From Microbulbifer taiwanensis (lineage in GTDB: Bacteria > Pseudomonadota > Gammaproteobacteria > Pseudomonadales > Cellvibrionaceae): DNA of 64,000 nt. Below, piece by piece: positions 27,101-35,881 of the stretch. Each line of letters begins with the position of its first letter. Within the stretch, counting starts at the first letter, position 1. A program made the position numbers and the translations under genes. The notes under the pieces are model-generated. The model searched no databases, was not told the DNA's origin, and saw only the letters and a list, made by a program, of their open reading frames with translations. Location: positions 1 to 64,000 of the forward strand of contig NZ_JACZFR010000049.1 in NCBI RefSeq assembly GCF_014904815.1. The letters are read 5' to 3'.

Positions 27101-27849
27101 AGGTGCTTAAGAAAAAGCGAAATAGTTATAATTTTAGTAATATAACACTGGTTGCATTAAGTGAGCACACTAGAAGAATATTACAGTCGGCTCCGCTCTT
27201 TAATGATTGCCGAATAGAGGTTATACCAAATTCCATAGAGACTGATGTTTTCTCTCCTGTTGATAAGATTAATGCGAGAAAAGCTCTTGGTCTTCCGCTT
27301 GATAAAAGAATAATTGGTTACATACCTTCATATTCGAGTGAAGTTAAAGGCTATAAAGAAGCGAAAGAAGCATTTGACATTTTAGATCAAATGATGGGTG
27401 AGGATAAACCTATAGTAATGTTGGTTGGCGATAAGACACCGGCGAACGAATCTATCTGCTTGGAAACAGTCTCGTTAGGGTTTGTGTCGGATAATGCCAA
27501 GTTGGCATTGGCCTATGCCGCTGCTGATGTGGTTATCGTTCCCTCTCGAGAGGAAACTTTTTCTAATACTACGGCTGAATCTATATCATGTGGAACCCCT
27601 GTTGTTGGGTGTAAGACTGGGGCGATTCCGGATCTAGTTCAAGATGGTATTACTGGAGTCGCAGTAGAGGTGGGTGATCCACGGAAGCTAGCGATTGGCA
27701 TTTCTAAAGTTTTGAGGTCACCGCCTCTTTCTGAATCTTGTAGGAAATTTGCGCTTGAACACTTGGAGTTTTCCTTGCAGGCACGCAAGTATGACATGCT
27801 GTTTCATGAATTGGTTAGTGAGAGTGTTAGAAATCGCTCAGCATCATAG
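24124..27849 (+). CDS. Giant three-module glycosyltransferase (TPR-GT2-GT4-GT4)
   Basis: Protein of 1241 residues. Residues 1-90 look TPR-like (helical pairs such as NKLAVSACRQAISLYPSF). Residues about 124-330 are a GT2 module: VSIVTVVYNNPSSLERCI, VIDGGSDNPTLDIL, SESDRGIYHAMNKGI and LLNSDDYYHPDF (Asp metal site). Residues about 448-815 are a GT4 module with FASVFSAPSETFIYDLL and the donor motif ESFGVSVLEAIFSGLP. Residues about 828-1235 are a second GT4 module, starting KVAMFTSSTAGGAGYAAFRL and ending with PSREETFSNTTAESISCGTP. All donor-site Glu-x7-Glu motifs look intact. Start is GTG 24124. AT-rich DNA unlike the flanking housekeeping genes. One polypeptide could add up to three sugars in order; this is inference. 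Confidence 0.8.
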   Translation: MSHLLKIRSLLNSGENKLAVSACRQAISLYPSFYVFYELLAELYLKIDSKELALETIKAGLRWQPDSIRLLKLHETLIEVQPSRKDCETFCGKYIELPSNESRRIVSGGLRLSGKLKQAKQGKPLVSIVTVVYNNPSSLERCIKSVISQTYENIEYIVIDGGSDNPTLDILKKYKGGIDYFVSESDRGIYHAMNKGIQVAQGDYICLLNSDDYYHPDFVSRSVDAVLAKGSDITYSDYFAGGSQLVAEPITDGLFLGHMNVCHCTFLVSKECYNIVGPYDEELKIVSDVLWTQKAYEAGFTFSHINQALLNFSEGGLSSGSTEQNRRLIVHEIVDSYLQRFPFLSPAEAEDIYFLRFDNTRLVDVASLGGKYKNKKIFLSALRNYIVYCMRRDNYRLSHEEASGVFLDYIAACEMLGIDKRYIRINTKHGYLSDVLEEILGVLDRRDIGRKCVLHFASVFSAPSETFIYDLLVRMDSDGEYENFILCDERKLSSERPFQNAICVPWSDFRPEVRNEIYKYILEYLSPVALIAHFALNEWKLSVRLASLGIKIPTLSMTHGIDVFMLKSNAEYRRYILEDFCSRTDTKFTAVSNYLVDELVKNGVPRHKVERIYNTANPEFYRNRKIDSFFKYDRQLNILAVGRCIPLKGHSDLLIGLGWFVNNCCLNTKLTIVYGRGDECLNDLKQQLLSLKLQNHVEFIPFVDFTLEKSFFTNFDIFVQPSRYSNDILNRSESFGVSVLEAIFSGLPVITTDAGGLPEVLGRNSDYGRVVPHGDGIEIGKALKDFYENPETFTDNVEYARERFEYFSEGKQLASLKYELHRLTAPEVKVAMFTSSTAGGAGYAAFRLFRGLRDQTAIAPSLFAITHNGDKESDVRIVRHPSGNNEGWFARQNPLNSRPGFTIFTIDHSNIGKGHLLEMVDDCDVINLHWTARFLSVDNIAFLSNLNKPIVMTVRDMQPITGGCHFFHGCEQWKADCSGCPQLIDNFSDFPSKVLKKKRNSYNFSNITLVALSEHTRRILQSAPLFNDCRIEVIPNSIETDVFSPVDKINARKALGLPLDKRIIGYIPSYSSEVKGYKEAKEAFDILDQMMGEDKPIVMLVGDKTPANESICLETVSLGFVSDNAKLALAYAAADVVIVPSREETFSNTTAESISCGTPVVGCKTGAIPDLVQDGITGVAVEVGDPRKLAIGISKVLRSPPLSESCRKFALEHLEFSLQARKYDMLFHELVSESVRNRSAS

Positions 27850-28029
27850 AGTTAAAGTGGCTATTTTATAACTACAGTGTAAAGATTATTTGTGTATTTA
27901 AAGTTTATATCTCAAGCTGTATGGCGGCTATTACCGTCATACCATGCTGAGGGGCGCATCATCTTAGCCGATTTTGAAGGCTTGGAGATTATCAATGATG
28001 CCTATTTTAAATTGATGTGAGAGTTATTG

Positions 28030-29199
28030 GTGGTTATTACTATAGTTGGTGCTGGTTACGTTGGTTTATCCATGGCTTTGCTTCTTGCAAAGGGGAACAG
28101 GGTTACTGTTCTAGATATTGATGAATCTCGGATCGATCTCATTAAAGATCGAGTTTCTCCAATTGAAGATCTGGAAATTCAGGCCACACTCCAAGATCCG
28201 TTGACAGAGCTTAATGCTACTACAGATGCTCGATAAGCTTTCATTGGTGCTGAATATATTATTATTGCAACACCAACAGACTATGATACAAGTGCAAATT
28301 TTTTTGACACAACCAGCATTGAAACTGTTATTGGTCAAATATTGCCAATCAATAAAACAGCAGTTTTAGTAATTAAGTCAACAGTTCCGGTAGGCTATAC
28401 AGAAAAACTTAAGGAAAAATTTGGATACGAAAATGTTATGTTTTCTCCCGAGTTTTTACGTGAAGGAAAGGCGCTTTATGATAACTATTTCCCTTCGCGT
28501 ATCGTGGTGGGAGAGAGGTCTGAGAGAGCCTCTCTATTTGCTGATTTTCTACTTGACGCTGCAAAGATTGATAATGTTCCAGTTTTGTTTACGGACTCGA
28601 CAGAGGCTGAGGCCATAAAGCTTTTTTCAAATACATATTTGGCAATGCGTGTGGCATATTTTAATGAGCTGGATACTTATGCCGAAACCCACGGGCTTAA
28701 TACAAAGCAAATAATTGATGGTGTATGCCTCGATTCCAGAGTGGGCTCACATTACCATAATCCTTCTTTTGGTTATGGTGGATACTGTCTGCCCAAAGAT
28801 ACCAAACAGTTGCGCGCAAATTATAAAGATGTGCCCAATAATTTGATTCGAGCTGTTGTCGATGCAAATACGACGCGGAAGAATTTTATTGCTAAGTCAG
28901 TCATTGACAGATGTCCAAAGACCGTCGGAGTTTACCGACTTGTTATGAAGCAAGGTTCTGATAATTTTCGTTTTTCCTCTGTCCAAGGTGTAATGAAACG
29001 TATTAAAGCTAGAGGTATAAACGTAGTTGTTTACGAACCTGGGCTGAAAGAGGATACATTTTTCGGATCTAAAGTATATAAGGACCTTGACTGCTTTAAG
29101 CTGGAAGCGGACCTGATTGTTACAAACCGTAACTGTAGTAAACTTGGAGATGTTTCCGAGAAGGTCTATACACGAGATATTTATGGTTCGGATTCCTGA
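28030..29199 (+). pseudogene. ugd: UDP-glucose 6-dehydrogenase gene with in-frame TAA
   Basis: One frame from GTG 28030 to TGA 29199 (390 codons, E. coli Ugd 388 residues) encodes a whole UDP-glucose dehydrogenase except that codon 28234-28236 is TAA. Upstream is the NAD site VITIVGAGYVGLSMALLLA; downstream follow [35 protein letters not shown], and the catalytic-Cys block [15 protein letters not shown]. Relatives normally have an acidic residue in the DAR-x-AF position, so one G-to-T change (GAA to TAA) explains the stop. Everything downstream looks intact, so the mutation is recent, or is a sequencing error. If real, UDP-glucuronate cannot be made from this locus. A TTG at 28342 could start only the C-terminal part, which lacks the NAD site. 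Confidence 0.85.
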
Positions 29200-29230
29200 T
29201 TCGAATTTACTAATTTGGGGCTAATTTAGA

Positions 29231-30346
29231 ATGAAAAAAGCTTTAATTACTGGCATCACCGGACAGGATGGATCCTACCTTGCTGAACTGTTGCTTGAAA
29301 AGGGCTACGAAGTTCATGGCATCAAGCGTCGAGCTTCATTGTTTAATACTGAGCGAGTCGATCATATTTACCAAGATCCTCATGAGAAGGATCCGCGTTT
29401 TTTTTTGCATTACGGTGACTTGACCGACTCTTCGAACCTTACTCGGATTGTCAAGGATGTTCAGCCGGATGAGGTCTATAACTTGGGTGCTCAATCCCAT
29501 GTCGCCGTCTCTTTTGAGGCGCCTGAATATACCGCAGACGTTGATGCGATGGGGACACTACGATTGCTGGAAGCGATTCGTTTTTTGGGCTTGGAGAAAA
29601 CAACTCGTTTTTACCAAGCCTCTACCTCAGAGCTTTATGGTCTAGTTCAGGAAGTTCCGCAGAAGGAGACCACTCCTTTTCATCCGCGCTCACCCTATGC
29701 GGTGGCAAAGATGTATGCCTACTGGATCACTGTCAACTACCGGGAATCTTATGGCATGTATGCTTGCAACGGGATTCTCTTCAACCATGAGTCGCCGCGC
29801 CGTGGTGAGACCTTTGTTACTCGGAAGATTACTCGAGGTATTGCCAATGTTGCGCAGGGACTTGAAGAGTGCCTTTATATGGGCAATCTGGATGCACTGA
29901 GAGATTGGGGGCATGCAAAAGACTATGTACGCATGCAGTGGATGATGCTCCAACAGGAGCAGCCCGATGACTTCGTCATTGCCACCGGCAAGCAAATTTC
30001 TGTGCGGGAGTTCATTCGCATGTCCGCACAGTATACCGGCATCGATTTGGAGTTCTCCGGCGATGGTGTAGATGAAATTGCGACGGTAGTTGCCGTGAAG
30101 GGAGATAGCGCATCTGGAGTTTCCGTTGGCGATGTGATTGTGCGCGTTGATCCGCGCTATTTCCGTCCGGCTGAGGTTGAGACGTTACTTGGCGACCCGT
30201 CTAAAGCCAAGGAAAAGCTCGGCTGGGAGCCTGAGATCACTGTGGAAGATATGTGTGCCGAAATGGTCGCTGCCGATTTGACGAAGGCCAAACAGCATGC
30301 CCTGCTCAAAGAGCATGGTTTCGATGTTTCCGTGGCAAAGGAGTAG
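29231..30346 (+). CDS. gmd: GDP-mannose 4,6-dehydratase
   Basis: Protein of 371 residues (E. coli Gmd 373). It converts GDP-mannose to GDP-4-keto-6-deoxymannose with bound NADP. Motifs are [19 protein letters not shown] (NADP loop), [25 protein letters not shown], the catalytic TSELYG with [10 protein letters not shown] (Tyr-x3-Lys), and [19 protein letters not shown]. It stands 11 bases before fcl, and with manC and fcl forms the complete GDP-fucose route. Confidence 0.96.
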   Translation: MKKALITGITGQDGSYLAELLLEKGYEVHGIKRRASLFNTERVDHIYQDPHEKDPRFFLHYGDLTDSSNLTRIVKDVQPDEVYNLGAQSHVAVSFEAPEYTADVDAMGTLRLLEAIRFLGLEKTTRFYQASTSELYGLVQEVPQKETTPFHPRSPYAVAKMYAYWITVNYRESYGMYACNGILFNHESPRRGETFVTRKITRGIANVAQGLEECLYMGNLDALRDWGHAKDYVRMQWMMLQQEQPDDFVIATGKQISVREFIRMSAQYTGIDLEFSGDGVDEIATVVAVKGDSASGVSVGDVIVRVDPRYFRPAEVETLLGDPSKAKEKLGWEPEITVEDMCAEMVAADLTKAKQHALLKEHGFDVSVAKE

Positions 30347-30356
30347 AGGCTCCGCT

Positions 30357-31325
30357 ATGAGTAGAAAGCGTGTATATGTTGCCGGCCACAGAGGCATGGT
30401 GGGGTCGGCTATAGTCCGCCAACTGAATTCCCGCGATGACGTGGAGCTGGTTGTTCGTACCCGAAAGGAACTGGACTTGATCCATCAGGGGGCAGTACTG
30501 GATTTCTTCGGTGCGGAAAATATCGATGAAGTATATCTTGCTGCAGCCAAAGTTGGTGGTATTCATGCCAATAACACCTATCCGGCTGAGTTCATCTACC
30601 AAAACTTGATGATGGAGTGCAATATCATTCATTCCGCACACCAGGCAGGTATCGATAAGCTGTTGTTTCTCGGTTCTTCCTGTATCTATCCGAAATTTGC
30701 CGAGCAGCCAATGAAGGAGTCAACACTGCTTACCGGGGTATTGGAGGAAACCAACGAACCTTATGCGATAGCGAAGATCGCCGGTATCAAACTGTGCGAG
30801 TCCTACAACCGCCAGTACGGGCGCGACTATCGAGCGGTAATGCCGACCAATCTCTACGGTCCCAATGACAATTTCCATCCGGAAAATTCCCATGTGATTC
30901 CGGCGCTACTGCGGCGCTTCCATGAAGCCAAGGAAAGAGGGGATGCCGAGGTCGTGGCCTGGGGCAGTGGCAAGCCGATGCGGGAATTCCTTCATGTAGA
31001 CGATATGGCCGCGGCTTCCGTGCATGTCATGGAACTGGACGAGGCCCTCTATACCGCAAACACATCACCGATGTCGAGCCATGTCAACGTCGGCACTGGT
31101 GTGGACTGTACCATTCGCGAGTTGGTCGAAACGGTTGCTCGAGTGGTGGATTATCGGGGTGAGATTATCTGGGATTCCGGCAAGCCGGACGGTACGCCTC
31201 GCAAACTGATGGATCTCAGTCGTTTGGAGCAATTGGGATGGAAGGCGACAATCGGGCTCGAAGAGGGGTTGGCAGATGCGTATGCCTGGTTTTTGAACAA
31301 TATGGAGGCAATTCGCACTCGGTGA
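30357..31325 (+). CDS. fcl: GDP-L-fucose synthase
   Basis: Protein of 322 residues (E. coli Fcl/WcaG 321). It epimerises and reduces the Gmd product to GDP-L-fucose. Motifs are [16 protein letters not shown] (NADPH loop), [17 protein letters not shown], the catalytic [16 protein letters not shown] and the [16 protein letters not shown] block. I start at ATG 30357; the frame is open upstream to 30297 but overlaps gmd. Base composition returns towards that of the flanks here. Confidence 0.95.
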   Translation: MSRKRVYVAGHRGMVGSAIVRQLNSRDDVELVVRTRKELDLIHQGAVLDFFGAENIDEVYLAAAKVGGIHANNTYPAEFIYQNLMMECNIIHSAHQAGIDKLLFLGSSCIYPKFAEQPMKESTLLTGVLEETNEPYAIAKIAGIKLCESYNRQYGRDYRAVMPTNLYGPNDNFHPENSHVIPALLRRFHEAKERGDAEVVAWGSGKPMREFLHVDDMAAASVHVMELDEALYTANTSPMSSHVNVGTGVDCTIRELVETVARVVDYRGEIIWDSGKPDGTPRKLMDLSRLEQLGWKATIGLEEGLADAYAWFLNNMEAIRTR

Positions 31326-31352
31326 CGCTTCGGCGCGGCAGGTCAGATCCGG

Positions 31353-31358
31353 TATAAT
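31353..31358 (+). promoter_or_regulatory. Possible -10 box before the WcbI fusion gene
   Basis: TATAAT is consensus, but no acceptable -35 box is present at 16-18 bases upstream. It lies about 57 bases before the next ATG, in the gap after fcl. Confidence 0.3.
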
Positions 31359-31414
31359 TGGCGGTTTCGGCCGTGCTTAGCGGCCTGATTTTGCATAAGT
31401 GGTGAATAAAATCA

Positions 31415-33328
31415 ATGCAAAAAGTACTAATTTTGGCCAATTGCCAGGGCCCTGCGCTGGCTAAGATTCTGGACGAGGTCATCGACGGGCAGGGGAACCG
31501 CCTTTTCGAGGTGCTCAACCTGAAGCCGGTCTACGAGCTGACCAAAGAGCAGCAGCCCTTGCTCGAAGATCTGTGCCGCAAGTGCGATATTCTGCTCTAC
31601 CAGCCTCATATCAAGTACAAATTCACCCCAGAATGGCGCACCAGTGACTACTGGGTCTCGGTAGCTTCCGCCAAGCATACTATCAGTTTCCCTTCGCTGT
31701 ACTTTAGCGGCTACAACCCGGAGCTGACCTACCTGCGCAACAAGAAGAACCAGCACCTGAATGCTGGTTTCGTGGACTACCACGATAAAAGGATCGTCAA
31801 GCTGTTCCTTGAGGGCAGGTCGGATGACGAAATCAAGCACAGTTTCTGCCGCTTACAGCCTGTGCGCGAAGACGTTGAATCGGTGCTCAAGGAAACCCTG
31901 GCGGAGCTGCGCAGAAGGGAGCAGGAGCAGGGGCTGGATATTGGCGTTACGGACTTCGTTGAGCAAAACTTCACCAGAGAGCGCCTCTTCTATACTTACA
32001 ACCATCCCGCCAATGCGGTGCTATATGAGGTTGTCCGGCAGTTTCTGGACAAACTGGGTTACAGCGAAGCGGAAGTGCCCAGGATCGAAAAGGAGCTGCT
32101 GCGCTACGACTACTTCCCGATCGCGCCTGCGGTAAGACAGTATCTCGGTCTGCAATTTGGCGACGATGGCAGGCAGTACCGGGTGCAGAATGAGGATATT
32201 CAGCGGGAACAGGTGGTGGATCGCTATCTGGATATCTACCGCAACAATCGCGCCTGGGTGGTCGAGGCCGCCACTTTTGCCGATGAAAAGTGGCTGAATC
32301 GCAAGAAGCTGATTCTGCATATCGGCCAGTCCAAGACGGGAACCACATCCTTTCAGAGTTTCTGCTTCAAGCATCGCAAGAAATTGTTGGCCGAGGGGAC
32401 GCTCTACCCGGAGGCCGGGCTCCACTTTACCCACCACCGGAATCTGGCCAAGCACTACAAGGGTGAGCAGCGCGATGATGCGCTTGTCCAGCAGCTGAAA
32501 CGAGAAATTGCCTCTACTGAATGCGAGCGAGTATTGATCTCCTGCGAGTCATTTGAGGACCTGGGCTATAACCAGGCCCAAGAGCTACTCGACGATTTCT
32601 CGGATATGGATGTCTCCATCGTTTGTACTCTGCGCAATCGACTCAATTGGGTGCAATCGATGTATGCGGAGTATGTAAAGAAAGCTTGGTTCAGCGGCAG
32701 CTTCTCGCAATTTATCGGGTACCGAAATGTGCACTCGCGGCTCGACCGAATCTTGAACTGGAAGATCGGCCTGACTCGCCGAGAGAACCAGATTATTCGC
32801 CATGTGCACAAATTGCTGAGCGACAGATCCAGCCTGAGCTTCTGGCTCGACCTGCTACCCCGGGAAAAACTGATCTTCGCAAGCACGGAGGAATCGCGCT
32901 TGTGGGAACTATTATCCCGTGAATGCGGTATCAACAAGCCTGATGTGGAAGAGGGAGCGGAAAAGAGATTGAATCCCAGCCCATCCGTTCAGGCGGTGGA
33001 GTTTGCGCGCATGCACTTCCGCCGCCAGGGTATTCGCGATCTGCATTATCCGATCGCCATACACTTTTCATTGCGACTCGACAAAGACTTTGAACCAAAA
33101 AATTCACCTGACAGCTTCTTCAGTTCCAATGCGCAGATTAAGAGTTTTCTGTCGCGATATATGGCGGACGATATCTGGCTACAGCAGAATTTTGGTTTCA
33201 GCCGCTCCGGTGTATCTCAGCTTTCCGGGAGGTCCCTGTCGACAAAAGGGCATCTACCAAAGGAGTTCAATGGGCGGGCAGAAGATATAGCCGCAACTTA
33301 TCAATCGGTACTAAACAAATTTTCCTGA
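31415..33328 (+). CDS. WcbI-like domain fused to a sulfotransferase
   Basis: Protein of 637 residues. Residues 1 to about 275 follow the WcbI pattern (VLILANCQGPALAKIL, DILLYQPHI, FPSLYFSGYNPELTYLR), a fold found in capsule clusters and proposed to be an acyltransferase-type enzyme. Residues about 298-637 are a sulfotransferase with the PAPS loop LILHIGQSKTGTTSFQSF (299-316), a VLISCESFEDLG strand and the SIVCTLRNRLNWVQSMYAEY block (3'-phosphate site). Both sites look intact. Fusing the two activities suggests that they act on the same glycan. The downstream LicD-TagD gene lies 38 bases away on the same strand. Confidence 0.75.
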   Translation: MQKVLILANCQGPALAKILDEVIDGQGNRLFEVLNLKPVYELTKEQQPLLEDLCRKCDILLYQPHIKYKFTPEWRTSDYWVSVASAKHTISFPSLYFSGYNPELTYLRNKKNQHLNAGFVDYHDKRIVKLFLEGRSDDEIKHSFCRLQPVREDVESVLKETLAELRRREQEQGLDIGVTDFVEQNFTRERLFYTYNHPANAVLYEVVRQFLDKLGYSEAEVPRIEKELLRYDYFPIAPAVRQYLGLQFGDDGRQYRVQNEDIQREQVVDRYLDIYRNNRAWVVEAATFADEKWLNRKKLILHIGQSKTGTTSFQSFCFKHRKKLLAEGTLYPEAGLHFTHHRNLAKHYKGEQRDDALVQQLKREIASTECERVLISCESFEDLGYNQAQELLDDFSDMDVSIVCTLRNRLNWVQSMYAEYVKKAWFSGSFSQFIGYRNVHSRLDRILNWKIGLTRRENQIIRHVHKLLSDRSSLSFWLDLLPREKLIFASTEESRLWELLSRECGINKPDVEEGAEKRLNPSPSVQAVEFARMHFRRQGIRDLHYPIAIHFSLRLDKDFEPKNSPDSFFSSNAQIKSFLSRYMADDIWLQQNFGFSRSGVSQLSGRSLSTKGHLPKEFNGRAEDIAATYQSVLNKFS

Positions 33329-33366
33329 GATTCCCGAGCGGGCGTCTAATTAGAGACAAGACAGTT

Positions 33367-34569
33367 ATGGAAGTAGCCGAACAGAAGGTGGATCTGCACG
33401 ATTTTTTCAGGCGTGTGATTCTGAACGATGGCATTATCGCCAGCTATTACCGTTTCTACGATGTGTTTCGCCAGGTTCTGGAGCGCAACGGCGTAGAATT
33501 CTTCGCTCATTCCGGGACCATGCTCGGTGCTGTCCGCCACGAGGGCATGATTCCCTGGGACGATGACCTGGATGTGATGGTGGAGGAAGTATTTGAGGAT
33601 GACTTCCTAAAACTGATCCCGGAGCTTGAAAAGTACGGCGTTACTCTCAAAGACAAGCTGTGTGAGCATCTATACCAGTTCAAGTGCACCAGCAAAAAAA
33701 TCTGCCCATCGGGAACCTATCTGCAGATAGACGTTTTCATCGGCAAGCGCGAGGAAATCGATGGTGAACTCTGCCTGCACTACAAGACGCCTGAGTTCCG
33801 CAAGTGGTTCAAGAAGCGCTATATCCGCGTCCAAGACCTCTATCCACTGAGGGACTACGACTTTGGCCCACTTAAGATCAAGGGAATAGGGGATTACCGC
33901 CACTATTTTGCACAAAGCGGTTTTGGCCTGGATGAAGCGATAGTCGCCCGGCACAACAATTTCGACCATTTCAAGCCGGAGATCGAAGTCCTCAAGGAAC
34001 AGGGCGTGTACCCGATTCGGGATGAGAGCATACTGAATTACTGTCATAACATTCCGGAATCCAGCGTAAATCACCCCCTGGATTACTATGCCGACGGAAA
34101 AGTTAAAACGGTTCTCACCTACGGTACTTTTGACCTGTTCCATGTTGGCCATGTGCGAATCCTGAAGCGGCTGCGGGCGCTGGGGGACCGGCTGGTGGTG
34201 GGGCTATCCACTGACGAATTCAATGCCAATAAAGGCAAGAAGTCCTTTTATTCCTACGAGGAGAGAAAGGAGATTCTGTTGTCTTCTGGTTATGTAGACG
34301 AAGTCTTTCCGGAAAACGATTGGGAACAGAAAAGGGCAGATATCAAGCGTACGGGCGCAACTGTATTCGGAATGGGGGGGGACTGGCGAGGAAGGTTTGA
34401 CGAGCTATCAGAGGCTTGTGAAGTTGTTTATCTCGACAGAACGGAGGATATATCGACTACCGATATTAAAAAATCTCTTGCAGGAATAAGGCCGACAGAT
34501 ATTGAAGGTCTGGAGAAGTCACTGCATTCCGCTTTGGAAATCGTGCGCTCACTTGCTCAATCAGTTTGA
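33367..34569 (+). CDS. LicD-type phosphotransferase fused to TagD-type cytidylyltransferase
   Basis: Protein of 400 residues. Residues about 40-200 are a LicD module: HSGTMLGAVRHEGMIPWDDD (48-67) is the family signature, with DDxD metal ligands. Residues about 247-375 are a cytidylyltransferase: LTYGTFDLFHVGHVRIL (250-266, HxGH), then YSYEER (295-300), and DRTEDISTT near 355-363, close to the RTEGISTT signature of GlyC3P cytidylyltransferases. One protein could therefore make a CDP-alcohol (glycerol or a relative) and transfer the phospho-alcohol to a sugar. LicD of Haemophilus transfers phosphocholine; which alcohol is used here is unknown. Seven bases before the next gene. Confidence 0.8.
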   Translation: MEVAEQKVDLHDFFRRVILNDGIIASYYRFYDVFRQVLERNGVEFFAHSGTMLGAVRHEGMIPWDDDLDVMVEEVFEDDFLKLIPELEKYGVTLKDKLCEHLYQFKCTSKKICPSGTYLQIDVFIGKREEIDGELCLHYKTPEFRKWFKKRYIRVQDLYPLRDYDFGPLKIKGIGDYRHYFAQSGFGLDEAIVARHNNFDHFKPEIEVLKEQGVYPIRDESILNYCHNIPESSVNHPLDYYADGKVKTVLTYGTFDLFHVGHVRILKRLRALGDRLVVGLSTDEFNANKGKKSFYSYEERKEILLSSGYVDEVFPENDWEQKRADIKRTGATVFGMGGDWRGRFDELSEACEVVYLDRTEDISTTDIKKSLAGIRPTDIEGLEKSLHSALEIVRSLAQSV

Positions 34570-34575
34570 TTGCCT

Positions 34576-35685
34576 ATGTTATCTCGACTAAGAAAAAAAA
34601 TTACCGGTATTGGAGAATCTCAGAATAATAAGAATATCTATATTCATATAGGTATTTCCAAGACCGGAACAACAGCGATCCAAAAGTTTTTTCATCAGAA
34701 TACGGGGCTGCTGGCCTCAAGAGGATTCCATTATATCCGTGCTGGTAGAGCAGAGGGCGGAGCGAGCCACCACCAACTTGCCAGGGTCTACAAAATGGAT
34801 GATGCATGTTCTGGTGAAGTCTCTGCCATTCGAAATGAAATCGGCAACTCGGATTGCCATAGCTTTATCATTTCGAGCGAGATGTTTGAATATTTGACTC
34901 GTTCCCAGATTAAGCAGCTCAAGCGCGATTTTGAAGGATTTGAGTTGATATTGGTGGTGTATCTCCGATATCAAGACCAGGCTTTATCCTCAATGTACAA
35001 CGAGCTGGTCAAAAAACATGCCTGCACCGTCTCGTTCTCTGAGCACTTACGTGATACGCCGAGAAAGGGCCTGTTGCTTTATGGGGACATGCTAAAATCA
35101 TGGGAGAGGGAGCTCGGAAAAAAAAATATACGAGTGCGAATCTTTGATCGGGAGAAGTTGACCGGGGGAAACGTCATAAAGGATATGTTGACGGCAATTG
35201 GCATTAATGATTTGAATGTAGATACTCCCGGATTTGCAGCCAATCAGTCGGTGTCTTCCGCCGCTATTAGTGTGCTTCGCGATATTAATGCGCAGATGGA
35301 TTATTCTGTCGATCATGCTGCACATTATGGTTTGGCCTGTCGGCTGGCGTTGATTCTCGATAAACTGGTCCGGAGTAAATTTCCTGAGCTTGATCACGAT
35401 ACGAATAATTACTTTTCCACTAAGAATGATTATGAAGAGTTAATGGAATACTATCGCCGGGACAATGTCAGAATTTCTAGACGCTATTTTTTTGGGGGTA
35501 ATTTTTCATTGAGAAACTTTTCTCCTGCTGGAGAAATAACAGAAAAGTCCAAAAGAGATATTCTGATGGCGCTAGTGGAAAGGCTTGAAATTTCGGCGGA
35601 GCGCGTAGATAAGAGTGCGACTGAGTTGACAAAGTTAGTTGCGGAATATTGGTCTGAAGAGTTGAGGAGGTTGTGCGGTTCTTAA
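34576..35685 (+). CDS. Sulfotransferase family protein
   Basis: Protein of 369 residues from ATG 34576 (a TTG at 34570 is the alternative). The PAPS loop is YIHIGISKTGTTAIQKFF (about 18-35), followed by SFIISSEMFEYLTR and LILVVYLRYQDQALSSMYNE, the second binding segment. The architecture matches the sulfotransferase half of the preceding fusion gene. AT-rich. No signal peptide, so cytoplasmic. Probably the last intact gene of the rightward operon. Confidence 0.8.
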   Translation: MLSRLRKKITGIGESQNNKNIYIHIGISKTGTTAIQKFFHQNTGLLASRGFHYIRAGRAEGGASHHQLARVYKMDDACSGEVSAIRNEIGNSDCHSFIISSEMFEYLTRSQIKQLKRDFEGFELILVVYLRYQDQALSSMYNELVKKHACTVSFSEHLRDTPRKGLLLYGDMLKSWERELGKKNIRVRIFDREKLTGGNVIKDMLTAIGINDLNVDTPGFAANQSVSSAAISVLRDINAQMDYSVDHAAHYGLACRLALILDKLVRSKFPELDHDTNNYFSTKNDYEELMEYYRRDNVRISRRYFFGGNFSLRNFSPAGEITEKSKRDILMALVERLEISAERVDKSATELTKLVAEYWSEELRRLCGS

Positions 35686-35743
35686 TGGAGGTGCAATTAG
35701 CTTAGATTTGTTAATCTTCAGGTGTTTTTATTTCTGGTTGTAG
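35686..35743. other. Non-coding AT-rich gap
   Basis: Short region after the sulfotransferase gene. I see no promoter, terminator or gene in it. Confidence 0.4.
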
Positions 35744-35872
35744 GTTTTGTATGAAAAGCCATATCTTGGTGGTGCGCATCATAAAACTGGTTCCAAATGG
35801 ACTTTAAAGGTTTTTCGAAATATCGCCATTAGGTTGAAGGATTCATGTATTAACTTATCAGGGTTTTTCTGA
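35744..35872 (+). pseudogene. Short sulfotransferase relic
   Basis: A 43-codon stretch between stops contains YLGGAHHKTGSKWTLKVF, which is the PAPS-binding loop of a sulfotransferase (HHKTG-[ST]-x-W) in an otherwise gene-less gap. No start codon and no body follow; TAG precedes and TGA ends it. It appears to be what remains of another sulfotransferase gene on the plus strand, next to the frameshifted one on the minus strand. Confidence 0.45.
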
Positions 35873-35881
35873 TGGATTGGA

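Noticed and set aside
27850-28029. Gene fragment between the giant glycosyltransferase and ugd
   Set aside because: Short open pieces exist (for example around 27961-28019) but none matches a family or has a start.
28234-28236. Programmed readthrough of the ugd TAA
   Set aside because: TAA in this context has no recognised readthrough signal, and homologues are not recoded; a mutation or sequencing error is simpler.
28342-29199. The C-terminal part of ugd as an independent gene
   Set aside because: It starts inside the conserved fold at a TTG without ribosome site and lacks the NAD-binding domain.
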